A DNA stretch of 55,815 nucleotides from positions 1 through 55,815 of the forward strand of contig JAFRBK010000025.1 of NCBI GenBank assembly GCA_017404985.1. The letters are read 5' to 3'. Below the pieces are notes generated by a model. That model did no database searches. It worked only from the letters and a program-made list of their open reading frames with translations, and had not been told where the DNA came from. This DNA is from Clostridia bacterium. Its GTDB lineage: Bacteria; Bacillota; Clostridia; Christensenellales; Aristaeellaceae. The position numbers and the translations under genes were made by a program. Below are positions 44,127 to 53,550 of the stretch, piece by piece (within the stretch, counting starts at the first letter, position 1; each line of letters begins with the position of its first letter).

Positions 44127-44828
44127 TTATTCTTTCCGCGGATCAATCCACTTGACCGCGCCGTCCTCGGCCTTGAAGCGGCCGTAAGTACCGATGTTTT
44201 TCTCATAGGCTTCGTTGGGAGACATGCCCTTCTTGATGGCGTCCATCATCTTGCCCAGGCTCAGGAACTGATAGCCGCAGACCTGGTCATCCTTATCCAG
44301 CGCGATCTTCAGCACGTAGCCTTCTGTCATCTCCAGGTAGCGGGTGCCCTTCGCCTTGGTGCCGTACATGGTGCCGACCATGGAGCGCAGGCCCTTGCCC
44401 AGGTCTTCCAGCCCGGCGCCGATGCGCAGGCCGTCGTCCGAGAAGGCGCTCTGGGTCCGACCGTACACGATCTGCAGGAACAGCTCCCGCATAGCGGTGT
44501 TGATCGCGTCGCAGACCAGGTCGGTGTTCAGGGCTTCGAGCAGGGTCTTTCCGGGCAGGATCTCACTGGCCATGGCGGCGGAGTGGGTCATGCCGGAGCA
44601 GCCGATGGTCTCCACCAGCGCTTCTTCAATGATGCCGTTCTTCACGTTCAGGCTCAGCTTGCAGGCGCCCTGCTGCGGCGCGCACCAGCCGATGCCGTGG
44701 GTATAGCCGGAAATATCCTTGATTTCCTTGGCCTGAATCCACTTTCCCTCTTCCGGAATCGGCGCGGGGCCGTGATTGGGGCCCTTCGCTACACAAACCA
44801 TGTCTTCCACTTCTCTGGTGTATTGCAT
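44127..44828 (-). CDS. NifU-like iron-sulfur cluster assembly scaffold protein (GGGtGRT partner)
   Basis: 233 residues from ATG 44828 (AGGAGG upstream; 44870 is a longer alternative without site). Cysteines in GWCAPQQGACKLSL and IGCSGMTHSAAMA match the scaffold type, where three conserved cysteines hold a transient cluster. It is longer than IscU and carries extra segments, as in the partner of GGGtGRT in other genomes. First gene of the operon. Confidence 0.8.
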   Translation of the reverse strand: MQYTREVEDMVCVAKGPNHGPAPIPEEGKWIQAKEIKDISGYTHGIGWCAPQQGACKLSLNVKNGIIEEALVETIGCSGMTHSAAMASEILPGKTLLEALNTDLVCDAINTAMRELFLQIVYGRTQSAFSDDGLRIGAGLEDLGKGLRSMVGTMYGTKAKGTRYLEMTEGYVLKIALDKDDQVCGYQFLSLGKMMDAIKKGMSPNEAYEKNIGTYGRFKAEDGAVKWIDPRKE

Positions 44829-44873
44829 GTAACTCGGTTCCTCCTGTTCAGGTTTTATTTCAGCAACCAATTC

Positions 44874-44902
44874 AGTATATCATAACCCAATGGAATCAAC
44901 AA
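44874..44902 (-). promoter_or_regulatory. Promoter of the NifU-like/GGGtGRT operon
   Basis: Minus strand TTGTTG (44902-44897), 17-base spacer, TATACT (44879-44874), 45 bases before the start codon. Confidence 0.6.
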
Positions 44903-44951
44903 CCGTTTTTTCAGGCCCACCGGTGATTTTTCACTTCAGCATTTTTCAGGA

Positions 44952-46460
44952 TTACAGCACCGCGATCATTTCCCGGTTGCATTTTTTATACAGCATCAGG
45001 CAGATCACCAGAGAAACCACTTCGGCAATCAGGAAGCTCCACCAGACCGCGTACACGTTGTTCGTCAGCCGGGCGATCAGCCAGGCCGCCGGCAGCAGCA
45101 CCGCCAGCTGGCGGCAGATGCTCAGGAGCATGCTGTAGGTTCCCTTGCCCACCGCCTGGAACACCGTGGACAGCGTGATTCCCACCGCCGCCGGCAGGAA
45201 GCAGGTGGAAATAATCCGCATGGCCACAACGCCGATCTGCGTCATCTGGGCGGTCAGTGCCGCCTCCGCGTCGGATTCGAAGATGGCCATCAGCTGGGCC
45301 GGGAACACCATGAACAGGAACATGCCCACCAGCATGATTCCGATGGCCGTCGCCAGCGCCACCTTGATGCAGGAATAAATCCGTTCCTTGTTCCGGGCCC
45401 CGTAGTTGTAGCCGATAATCGCGATGAGCCCGGTTCCCAGGCCGAACACCGGCATGAAGATGAAGCTCTGCAGTTTGAAATAGACCGCCATCACGTTCAG
45501 GGCGGCGTTGCTCTGCTCAAAGCCGGAAAGGATCGCGTTCATGCCCAGGTTCATCACGGAGCCGATGGCCTGCATGACGGCGCTGGGCAGGCCGACGGCG
45601 ATGATGTCGTGCAGGGCGTTCCGGTCCACGGCGAAGTCGCTGAGCTTCAGCCGCAGCTCCGGGTTCTTCTTCTGGTTCAGCAGGAAGCCGACTCCCGCGC
45701 TGCACCACTGGCCGATCACCGTGGCGATCGCGGCGCCGGCCACGCCCATCTTCGGGAACCCGATCAGGCCGAAAATCATGATCGGGTCCAGAATAATATT
45801 GACCACCGCACCGGTCATCTGGGTAATCATGGAGAGCACGGTGTTGCCCGTGGCCTGCAGCAGGCGCTCAAAGAACACAGCCGTGAACAGGCCGAAGCTC
45901 CAGGTTGTGACGATGGACAGATAGACGGTACCCGTCTCCCGGATGCTTTCCGCGTTCATCAGGTTGTCGGAAACCACCGCCCCCATCAGCGCGCCCGCGG
46001 CGAAAACGCCCATCAGCAGGAAAAGCAGGGCGGACGCGGCCTCAATCAGCCAGCCGTTCCAGGCAGCCCTGCGGGCTTCATCCGGCCGCTTTTCCCCCAG
46101 CCGGCGGCTGAGCAGGCTGTTGATGCCGGTGCCCATGCCGACGCCGAGGGCGATCATCAGCATCTGGAACGGGAAGGCCAGGGAAACCGACGTCAGTCCG
46201 TTGGGGTCGTAGCGGGAAATAAAAATGCTGTCCACGACGTTGTACAGCGCCTGGACGAGCATGGAAAGCATAATCGGCACGCTGATCTTGGGAACCAGCC
46301 GCTTCATCTCCATGGTTCCCAGCATGGCGGAGCGGTCCGCAGCCGGCTTTTCGATTGGTTGTTCTTCAATTGGTTGTTCTTCGATTGATTGTTCTTCAGT
46401 TGGTTGTTTTTCGGTCGGCAGCTTTTCGGGCTGCCCGGAAGATTGGCCTTTCTCTTGCAT
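44952..46460 (-). CDS. MATE-family efflux transporter
   Basis: 502 residues. Twelve predicted membrane helices in two homologous halves. SVPIMLSMLVQALYNVVDSIFISRYDPNGLTSVSLAFPFQMLMIALGVGMGTGINSLLSRRLGEKR is a classic MATE N-terminus. It exports drugs or organic cations using a sodium or proton gradient. The N-terminal 40 residues are an unusual hydrophilic pentapeptide repeat (EEQPI type; see repeat entry) before the first helix. Start ATG 46460 has AAGGGG 9 bases upstream. Confidence 0.92.
   Translation of the reverse strand: MQEKGQSSGQPEKLPTEKQPTEEQSIEEQPIEEQPIEKPAADRSAMLGTMEMKRLVPKISVPIMLSMLVQALYNVVDSIFISRYDPNGLTSVSLAFPFQMLMIALGVGMGTGINSLLSRRLGEKRPDEARRAAWNGWLIEAASALLFLLMGVFAAGALMGAVVSDNLMNAESIRETGTVYLSIVTTWSFGLFTAVFFERLLQATGNTVLSMITQMTGAVVNIILDPIMIFGLIGFPKMGVAGAAIATVIGQWCSAGVGFLLNQKKNPELRLKLSDFAVDRNALHDIIAVGLPSAVMQAIGSVMNLGMNAILSGFEQSNAALNVMAVYFKLQSFIFMPVFGLGTGLIAIIGYNYGARNKERIYSCIKVALATAIGIMLVGMFLFMVFPAQLMAIFESDAEAALTAQMTQIGVVAMRIISTCFLPAAVGITLSTVFQAVGKGTYSMLLSICRQLAVLLPAAWLIARLTNNVYAVWWSFLIAEVVSLVICLMLYKKCNREMIAVL
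46353..46427 (-). repeat. 15-base tandem repeat in the MATE gene
   Basis: Five 15-base units encode EKLPT, EKQPT, EEQSI, EEQPI, EEQPI. A repeat in units of three codons can expand or contract without frameshift, so the cytoplasmic tail length may vary between strains. Confidence 0.8.
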
Positions 46461-46524
46461 GAATGAACCCCTTCAGTCTCAGTTCTTGCCGCCCCGCGAC
46501 CGGGAGCAGCCCCGATACTGTACC

Positions 46525-46554
46525 ATTATACCCTCTCCGCGTCAAGGATTTCAA
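46525..46554 (-). promoter_or_regulatory. MATE gene promoter
   Basis: Minus strand TTGAAA (46554-46549), 18-base spacer, TATAAT (46530-46525), about 65 bases before the start codon. Confidence 0.65.
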
Positions 46555-46614
46555 GGGCTCGAATCCTTTTCACTTCAGCTTCGCCGCAAACTTTTCAGGG
46601 AATCGGAAGCCCTG

Positions 46615-47801
46615 TCACAGCGCCAGCGCTTCCGTCTTCGGCAGCAGCTCCTCCAGTTCCTTCCGGCAGTTTTCGATGACGGCCCGGCCTTTTTCGCTGC
46701 TGAGCCCGTCCCGGCGGATCTCTCGGCGCATCATGCGGGTATAGCCCAGGATTTTGGCTTTGTTTTCCGCCTCTGTGAGAACCGCTTCGTCTTCGGTTCC
46801 CAGATAAAGCTGCAAGCTCTTTTTCCAGAAGGCGCAGGCAGTCTCATGACTGATGCCGAGAAAACGTTCCACGGCACTGTGGTCCAGGGCCGAATAGCCG
46901 ACATAGGCGTTAAACATGCTGGCCAGTTCAAAGACCGGATTTCCGTAACAGAGCGTATCCATATCGATCAGCAGCACTTCACCGTCCTGCAGCTCGATAT
47001 TCTTGATGTGTGGTAATCACCGTGCATCATATGCAGGTCCCGGGGCACAGCATCCACCAACGCGTAGAGCCGGGCATACAGCGGCTGCGGAAGATAACTT
47101 TCCAGAAAGCGTACCCAGCCCAGCGCCACCTGCTTCATGTCCGGCATGGCGTCCGGACGGACCGTTTTTGAATGGATCAGCTTCAACAGGTCCACGCTCA
47201 TCTTCGCCACTTCCTCCAGCGGCTTTTCATTGCTGATCAGCAGCTTGGCAAAGCTGGTAGCATTCAGCATCTCAAACACGGAGCCGTATCCACCGCCTTC
47301 GATCCGGACCACGTCATAGGGAATCGCCGTCGGCACGCCAGCGACAAAAGCCGTCCTGGCCAGCTCGCGCTCCCGCTCGATCTCCGGCAGGGCATCCAGG
47401 TTCCGGTACACCTTGACGATGGTGTCCCCATCGATCCGGTATACTTTCCCGTTCGCGCCCTGGCCGATGACTTCGCAGCCCTCCACAGAAAAGACCCGGT
47501 CGGCTTTCCGGACCTCCATCATTTCCGTGAAGCCGGTCATATCGAGAATGTTGTACACCTCCGGATGCACGTTAATAATCGAGGTTTCCTTCACCTCCTG
47601 CCGGATCCGCAGGATTACGCGCAGGCCGGCGCTGGAAGTGAACTCCAGCTTGTCAAAATCCAGCACGATCGCATCCGACGGATTTTCCGCACGGATCCGG
47701 TCCGTTTCCTTTTTGAATTCCGCTGCATTAATGGAATTGATCTGGCCGGAGATGGAAATCACCAGCTTCCCGCCTTCCATCCGTCCCTGAATCTTACACA
47801 T
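46615..47801 (-). pseudogene. STAS domain - kinase-like (APH fold) fusion, frameshifted
   Basis: Starts at ATG 47801 (GGAGGGG upstream). Residues 1-100 are a STAS/anti-anti-sigma domain (GRMEGGKLVISISGQINSINAAEF, LDFDKLEFTSSAGLRVILRIRQE, with the serine of SSAG as possible phosphosite). Residues 105-270 are kinase-like: IGQGANGKVYRIDGDTIVKVYRN and the catalytic HGDYH. There the frame breaks: after HGDYH the true continuation (IKNIELQDGEVLLIDMDTL..., the metal-binding loop, and the rest down to 46615) lies in another frame. The junction is a CACACA run near 47007-47012, which fits a 2-base gain. The first 276 codons are otherwise intact. Its start overlaps the previous gene by 8 bases. Confidence 0.75.
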
Positions 47802-48381
47802 CTTTTTCCCCTCCGAAAACAGCATCCACCAGGCGGGTATATTCCTGCCACGCATCCGTGCCGCTCAGGTCCTTCGTCAGTTCGGATACCGCGCGGTAGT
47901 ACCACTCCTGTTTTTGGGGATCCTTTTCATTGAAACCGTTCCAGATGGCGGGCCCATCCTTCCGGAACAGGCGGAAGAAGGACCGCATATTGGCCAGCTT
48001 GTCCGCCAGGAACATGATCCGGACGCCCGGATCACCGGCTTTTTTCAGTTCTTCCAGCGCTTCCGTCTTGCGCTGCATCCAGGTTTCCCCAGCGGGCCGT
48101 TCCCTGTATTTATCCTCCGTTTCAGACCTCACCAGGGCAGCCACCCGCTCCCCGCAGGCCGCACGGATTTCCTCCACCGTGACCCCGGCATCCTCCACCG
48201 TGTCATGCAGCATCATCGCCGCCAGCACTTCCGGGTCCGCCGTTATGGTGGAGGCAATGACCGTAGCCTCCATCGGGTACAGAATGTACGGGACGCCGTC
48301 CTTTTTCCGCTCCATCCCGGCATGGACCTGAACCGCCAGGCAGATCGCCCGGTCCAGCACGCTCAATTCCTTTTGTTCCAT
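47794..48381 (-). CDS. HD-domain hydrolase (RelA/SpoT or MESH1-like)
   Basis: 195 residues from ATG 48381 (AGGAG upstream). LDRAICLAVQVHAGMERKKDGVPYILYPMEA and MMLHDTVEDAGVTVEEIRAACGERVAALV are typical of the (p)ppGpp hydrolase HD domain (the HDxxED motif is HDTVED). FLADKLANMRSF is a third conserved motif. No synthetase or TGS domain is present, so it is a small alarmone hydrolase type. It overlaps the STAS-kinase gene by 8 bases, suggesting a shared signalling job, now perhaps broken by the frameshift downstream. Confidence 0.82.
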   Translation of the reverse strand: MEQKELSVLDRAICLAVQVHAGMERKKDGVPYILYPMEATVIASTITADPEVLAAMMLHDTVEDAGVTVEEIRAACGERVAALVRSETEDKYRERPAGETWMQRKTEALEELKKAGDPGVRIMFLADKLANMRSFFRLFRKDGPAIWNGFNEKDPQKQEWYYRAVSELTKDLSGTDAWQEYTRLVDAVFGGEKDV

Positions 48382-48585
48382 GTTCTCTCCTGTTCCTCCC
48401 TGTTTTCCCTGCACTCCGGGCACAGCATCGTCAGGCCGTCGAACCGCGCCGCGTCCTGACAGGCATTTTCGCTGATGGCAATGAGCTGCCCGGAAACGGC
48501 CAACAAAAAGCAATGATCAGAATGCTTTTCTATCAGTGTATTCCGTTCCAGGACGCCTGTCAAAACCCGGTTTTCCTGTTTCAGT

Positions 48586-48613
48586 TTGTTTTTTGGGTGG
48601 GACGTGCTATAAT
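48586..48613 (+). promoter_or_regulatory. Putative promoter of the hybrid kinase gene
   Basis: TTGTTT (48586-48591), 16-base spacer, TATAAT (48608-48613), about 44 bases before ATG 48657. Confidence 0.5.
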
Positions 48614-48656
48614 GGAGGCAAATCCGGACAACTGCAAAGAACGAGAGAAAGACCTT

Positions 48657-51142
48657 ATGAATGAAAAGCATTTTGACCTGACGGAGGACACCCTTCCCGT
48701 TGTGGAGGAAATCGGCGGGCATATGCCCGGCGGGTTCTTCATCTACAATGCCAAGGAACCGGAAGAGCTGATCTATGCCAACAAGCCCGTGTTCGACATC
48801 TTCGGCTGCGCGGACCTGGCGGAATTCAAGGCCCTGACCGGATTCACCTTCCGGGGAATGGTGCACCCGGAGGACTACGGCCGGATCACGGCGTCCATCG
48901 CCCAGCAAATCTGCGCCAGCGAGGACTAGATGGACTATGCCGAATACCGGATCACCCGCCGGGACGGCAGGGTCCGCTGGGTGGACGACTACGGCCACTA
49001 CTGCCGGACGAAGAGCTACGGCGGCATCTATGTCGTATTCATCTCGGACATCACGGAAAAGCGGGAGCAGCGGGAAACCGACAGGGCCACCCGGGACGCC
49101 GTGATCTCCGCGCTGACCAACGCTTACAACACCGTATGGCTGATCAGCGACGTGGAAACAGAAAAAAGCACCCTGTACCATTCGGACATGGACGCGGCAC
49201 ACGCAGAGGCCATCCGCAACGCCCTGGGCCATGCCCGCTATACGGACACCAAAACCGAATATGTGGCCACCATGGTTGCGGAAGAAGACCAGGAACGCAT
49301 GCAGGAGGAAATCGGGCTGCCGTATATCCTGAAGCAGTTTGAAACCCGGAACCATTTCACCGTCAGCTTTGTCCGCATGCTGGAAAGCGGCCCGCGGCAC
49401 TATCTGGTGGACATCATCAAGGTATCCATGCCCGGCGGGCGGACCGGGGCGATCATGGGATTCAAAGATGTGGACGAGGATGTGCGCCACCGGCAGGCCA
49501 TGCAGCAGGCGCTGGAGGACGCCCAGCGGGCCACGGAAGCATACCGTCAGGCCGCGGCGGCGCATCTGACTTATGCCAAGGTGGCACAGGCGCTGGCGGG
49601 AGACTATTTCGGCATCTATATTGTGGACCCGGACACGGAGAACTTTGTGGAATACAGCGCAACCAGGGAATACGACGAACTCGGCGTAGAAAAGTCCGGA
49701 ACGGATTCCTTTGCCCTGAGCCGGACAAACATGGAGCGGCTGATTTCCCCCGAAGACCGGGAGCGCGTGCTGGGCACCTTCCATAAGGAAAAGGTGATGT
49801 CCATCCTGGAGCGGGACGGGAGCTTCACCATGAAATATCGGCTGATGGCGGGCGAAACCCCGTTCTGGGTCAGCCTGAAGGCGACGCTGCTGCAGGACGG
49901 GGACGGAAGGCACCTGATCATCGGCATCAACAACATCGACGCACAGATGAAGCGCGAACTCCAGTACCAGCAGCACGTAGCGGAAGCGCGGACCAAGGCG
50001 CGGAACGACTCTTCCTTGCCAACATGTCCCACGACATCCGGACCCCGATGAACGCCATCGTCGGCTATACCAACATCGCCAAAGGCCATGTGGACGAACC
50101 GGAAACTGTGACGAACGCCCTGGAGAAGATCGGCTCCTCCAGCCATTACCTGCTGTCGCTCATCAACGACATCCTGGATATCTCCAAGATCGAGAGCGGC
50201 AAGATGCAGATCAACCTCGCGCCCTGCGACCTCACGGACGTTTTCCGCCGCATTGAGGACATCACCGCCCTGCAGGCGAGAAACAAATCTCTGGTCATCA
50301 CCTATCAGCACGACAGCGTCCGGCACTGCCGGGTAAAGGCGGACGAGCTGCGCATCGAGCAGGTGCTGGTCAACATCATCAGCAACGCCATTAAATACAC
50401 GCCCGCGGGGAAGACCGTCGATCTGATCGCGGAGGAGGGGCCAGCGGAAGAAAACCGCCGCCACTACCGCTTCATTGTCCGGGACACCGGCATCGGCATC
50501 AGCGAGGAGTACCTGCCGCATCTTTTTGAAAGCTTTACCCGGGAGGAAAAAACGACCGTCAACCGGATCCAGGGCACCGGGCTCGGGCTGGCTATCACGG
50601 CAAAGGTCGTGGAGCTCATGGGCGGTTCGATTTCCGTCCAGAGCAAAGTCGGGGAAGGCTCCGAGTTCACGGTGAACCTGGAACTGGAATCCCTGGAGGA
50701 ATGCCCGGACGCGGCGCCCGAAAGCGATACGGCGGACCTTTCCGGCTGCAGGGTGCTGCTGGTGGAAGACAACGACATCAACGCGGAAATCGCCTGCCTG
50801 GTCCTGTCGCAGTACGGCGTCGCGGCGGAGCGGGCGGAAAACGGGCAGGCCGGGCTGGAGCTGGTGCAAAAGCATCCCGGCGGATACTATGACGCCGTCC
50901 TGATGGACATCCAGATGCCGGTGATGAACGGATATGAAGCCACGCAGGCCATCCGGGCGCTGAAGGGCGCGGAATACAAGGCCCTGCCCATCATTGCTAT
51001 GAGCGCCAACGCTTACGACGAGGATGTCAAAGCCTGCCTGGCCGCGGGCATGAACGCGCATATCGCCAAGCCCTTCCAGCCGGAATCCCTGCTGAAGGTG
51101 CTGCACGAGCAGATCCAGGGAGGGCACAGGAACGGGGAATGA
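48657..51142 (+). pseudogene. Hybrid histidine kinase with PAS domains and receiver, broken by a TAG and a frameshift
   Basis: Reconstructed order: PAS domain (IYNAKEPEELIYANKPVFDIFGC... with FRGMVHPEDYGRI), interrupted by TAG at 48927-48929 but continuing in frame as MDYAEYRITRRDGRVRWVDDYGHY. Two more sensory PAS-like segments follow, then the dimerisation/phosphoacceptor helix MSHDIRTPMNAIVGY, a HATPase domain (NIISNAIKYTP, GIGISEEYLPHLFESF, GTGLGLAIT) and a receiver (LLVEDNDIN, VLMDIQMPVMNG, KPF). Just before MSHDIRTPMN the frame shifts: GGCGCGGAACGA should read GGCGGAACGA, an extra CG. With these two lesions no full protein is made. Weak ribosome site at 48657. Three pieces could still be expressed separately. 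Confidence 0.85.
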
Positions 51143-51233
51143 TCATCCGGCGTTCCCGGCAGCGAAACAGAATTCTGCAATCCCGTGCCTCCGCCCAGCG
51201 CTTTCCTTTCCGTTCCGGTGGATTTACTGATTG

Positions 51234-52529
51234 TCATTCCCAGTCATCCGGGACTGCAACGACAGTATCCGCCGGATCCGCTTTGGCCGGCGAGAGCACT
51301 TTCGTTCCGGGCGGATAGTTCCGCGCCATGAAAACCAGCCCGAGCAGGCTGAAGGCAACGCCCTCCACGATCCATTGGGGAATGTCCCCATGGGGAAGAA
51401 TCTTCAGCAGCAAAAAAGCCAATACGGCCATCAGTGGCGACAGAACAGCCTGGAAGCGCTTCTGACCCTTCACTGATAAAAGCAGCATCAGCCCAAGGCC
51501 GGCCGTCAGCCCCTCCAGCGCCATCATGATCCCGGTCAGAACCACCGAGGAATGCGTATCAGAACGAACCATATCGCCATCCGCGCGTGCCAGTTTCTGC
51601 AGGTTCTCCAGAACATTTCCGGCATCATAGCCGGTTACCACCTTGCCGCCAGTGTTTTCGACAACATAGTGCATTCCTTCGTCCGGGTCGCCGCGCCCCA
51701 TAAAGAAGAGAGATATATTGTCTTTTTTCAGCCTGTCCACATCCCTTTTCCATTCCGCCAAAGTATAGGTCCCGTTCCCGTATATAATCCCGGAGTCGGA
51801 AACAATGATGATTCGGGTGGCCTTTGTGGTTTGGCTGGCCTCGACCATTTCATATGCCCTGTCATGGCCGTATCCGGTCATGTTATTCTTTTCTCCCTCA
51901 ATCAGCGTACGGTAAACAGCATCCCTTTGTTCTGATGAAAACGGTGCAAGCGGAACAACGGCGTCTTTTTTCGCGTCGGTTTCAATATTTGAAAAATCGA
52001 ACATGAACAGGCCTACGTCCACTCGCTCCCCCGCTTTTTTATACAGTTCATCAAAGACCTGCATCATCGCCCGATCCGTCGAGGAATTGCCGCTGGTGTC
52101 GTTTTCGTATACCAGAAAGATCAGATTGTCTGCGCTGTCCGCGACATACCCACCGTAGAGATATACGGCATCGCAGGCAGAAGCGACCAGAAACGTTGCG
52201 GCAGTGGCCAGGGCGGCGACCTTCATCTGGGTCTTCCGGCTGACGGACGGCGTCATGGCTCCCTGCGCAAACTCCAGCGCCATCGCGGAGAAAAACATTG
52301 CACCTACCGGGATCATGAAAATCAACCCCATCAGCCAGATCGGGCGTTCAGCAACATCCCTGGTCAGGTAAGCCATCAGGAACGACAGCCCAGACACCAG
52401 GAGCAATGAAAGCAGCGTCAGCTGCCAGTGCCATCCACAGGAACCGGGGCGGTCCTTTTTCCCGGAAGATGAATTATTTTCACCCGCATCGGCAAAAACA
52501 TCAACAGAATCGAACTGGTCGGAAGACAT
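51234..52529 (-). CDS. Membrane VWA-domain protein
   Basis: 431 residues from ATG 52529, with AAGGGG about 11 bases upstream; earlier ATGs lack sites. Three membrane helices lie near the N-terminus (WQLTLLSLLLVSGLSFLMAYL, PIWLMGLIFMIPVGAMFFSAM, VAALATAATFLVASACDAVYL). A VWA domain follows (LIFLVYENDTSGNSSTDRAM with a DTSGNS MIDAS-like site, RIIIVSDSGIIYGNGTYTLAEW, ISLFFMGRGDPD), then three C-terminal helices. It is not linked to the MoxR operon at 13.7-25.7 kb. Resembles membrane VWA proteins of unknown function. Confidence 0.72.
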   Translation of the reverse strand: MSSDQFDSVDVFADAGENNSSSGKKDRPGSCGWHWQLTLLSLLLVSGLSFLMAYLTRDVAERPIWLMGLIFMIPVGAMFFSAMALEFAQGAMTPSVSRKTQMKVAALATAATFLVASACDAVYLYGGYVADSADNLIFLVYENDTSGNSSTDRAMMQVFDELYKKAGERVDVGLFMFDFSNIETDAKKDAVVPLAPFSSEQRDAVYRTLIEGEKNNMTGYGHDRAYEMVEASQTTKATRIIIVSDSGIIYGNGTYTLAEWKRDVDRLKKDNISLFFMGRGDPDEGMHYVVENTGGKVVTGYDAGNVLENLQKLARADGDMVRSDTHSSVVLTGIMMALEGLTAGLGLMLLLSVKGQKRFQAVLSPLMAVLAFLLLKILPHGDIPQWIVEGVAFSLLGLVFMARNYPPGTKVLSPAKADPADTVVAVPDDWE

Positions 52530-52687
52530 GGCAGCAGATCCCCTTCTTTCTGTCATCACATGTTTATCATGATTATACCCACGCCGCCGTTTTTGTCCAC
52601 GAATGCCATCTTCCGGACGCGCGAAAAAAAGCGGTAGTTTTTCCATTTTTCAGGAGTTTTGTTACGCTTTTGTAATACTTTGTATGT

Positions 52688-52693
52688 TATAAT
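52688..52693 (+). promoter_or_regulatory. Extended -10 promoter (TGTTATAAT)
   Basis: TATAAT at 52688-52693 with TG at the extended position. No good -35. The transcript would start near 52700 and include the structured leader below. Confidence 0.6.
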
Positions 52694-52710
52694 TTCATTT
52701 GTGTCGCTGA

Positions 52711-52774
52711 GCGTCGGAATCGACCTGCGGCAGGAGCCGCGGGATCGGACCCGGCGAATCAACCCTTCCGACGC
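52711..52774 (+). ncRNA. Structured leader RNA, unidentified
   Basis: GCGTCGGAA (52711-52719) pairs with TTCCGACGC (52766-52774), 9 pairs. Inside, CCTGCGGC-AGGA-GCCGCGGG forms a strong stem-loop, leaving a single-stranded-rich GGACCCGGCGAATCAACCC joining segment. It begins about 10 bases after the predicted transcription start and lies about 90 bases before the next gene. It does not match any riboswitch class I can recall. Confidence 0.5.
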
Positions 52775-52867
52775 CTACGCGGCTTTCAATTTTGGCAATA
52801 ATACTCAACAGCCTGTACTGAGCCCAAAAGCTCATGAAGGAATATAAAGAAAGAAGGAAAGAAGCCC

Positions 52868-53521
52868 ATGAAATTCCCAAACACATTCAAAGGTATCAAA
52901 AAGATCTGAATCGCTGAAATGCTGATGCTGGTCGCCGCTGTGCTGAGCATCATCCTCCTGTTTGTGATCGCCGGCAACAGCGTGGTCGAGGGTGACGTCG
53001 TGGTCATTAATAAGGACGCGGTCAAAACGCCCACCGCCATCTTCGGCATCGGCGCCGCCGTCCTCAGCCTGGTCGCGTTCCTGCTGAACCTGATCGGCAT
53101 TATCAACTGCCGCAAGGACGACAAAAACTTCATCAACGCCTTAATCGCCACCCTGCTGGGCGTTGTCTGCGGCATCGTCAACGCGATCTGGGGCGAAGCG
53201 AAACCCCGCCTAGGCAGCTGGATGGAGTTTGTCATGGTGATGGAAAGCTGCTACGCTTCCTACTATGTTCTGACCGGTATCAGCAAGCTGTCCGAAGCCT
53301 ATCCGGATGAAGCGACCAAGAAGCTGGTCGACAAGTCCCGCAACTGGCTGCTCGGTTCCTTCAGCCTGTCTGCCGGCCTGAAGCTCATTGTTGATATCTT
53401 CAACATTCAGGACGGAACGCCCAAGACCATCATGGCGATTGTCGCGGTCCTGGCTGAGATCATTTCCTATGTGATCTACCTGATGGCCCTGAACAAGAGC
53501 AAGAAGATGCTCGCCAAGTAA
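52868..53521 (+). pseudogene. Small multi-pass membrane protein with an in-frame TGA at codon 14
   Basis: The best start is ATG 52868 with GGAAAG upstream. The first 13 codons (MKFPNTFKGIKKI) are followed by TGA at 52907-52909, then the same frame runs on for 203 codons (IAEMLMLVAAVLSIILLF...). Four hydrophobic segments (LMLVAAVLSIILLFVIA, AIFGIGAAVLSLVAFLLNLIGII, ALIATLLGVVCGIVNAIW and the C-terminal pair) are interspersed with a central soluble loop. Without the TGA it would be a 217-residue membrane protein beginning with an amphipathic KGIKKI segment. A restart at ATG 52919 (no ribosome site) could give a slightly shorter protein. Family not recognised. Confidence 0.6.
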
Positions 53522-53550
53522 TTTGGAAACCGGCGGAAAGCCAATGATTT

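Noticed and set aside
52868-53521. Selenocysteine at the in-frame TGA
   Set aside because: The protein is a small membrane protein with the TGA in an N-terminal helix. No redox motif and no hairpin directly after the TGA were seen.
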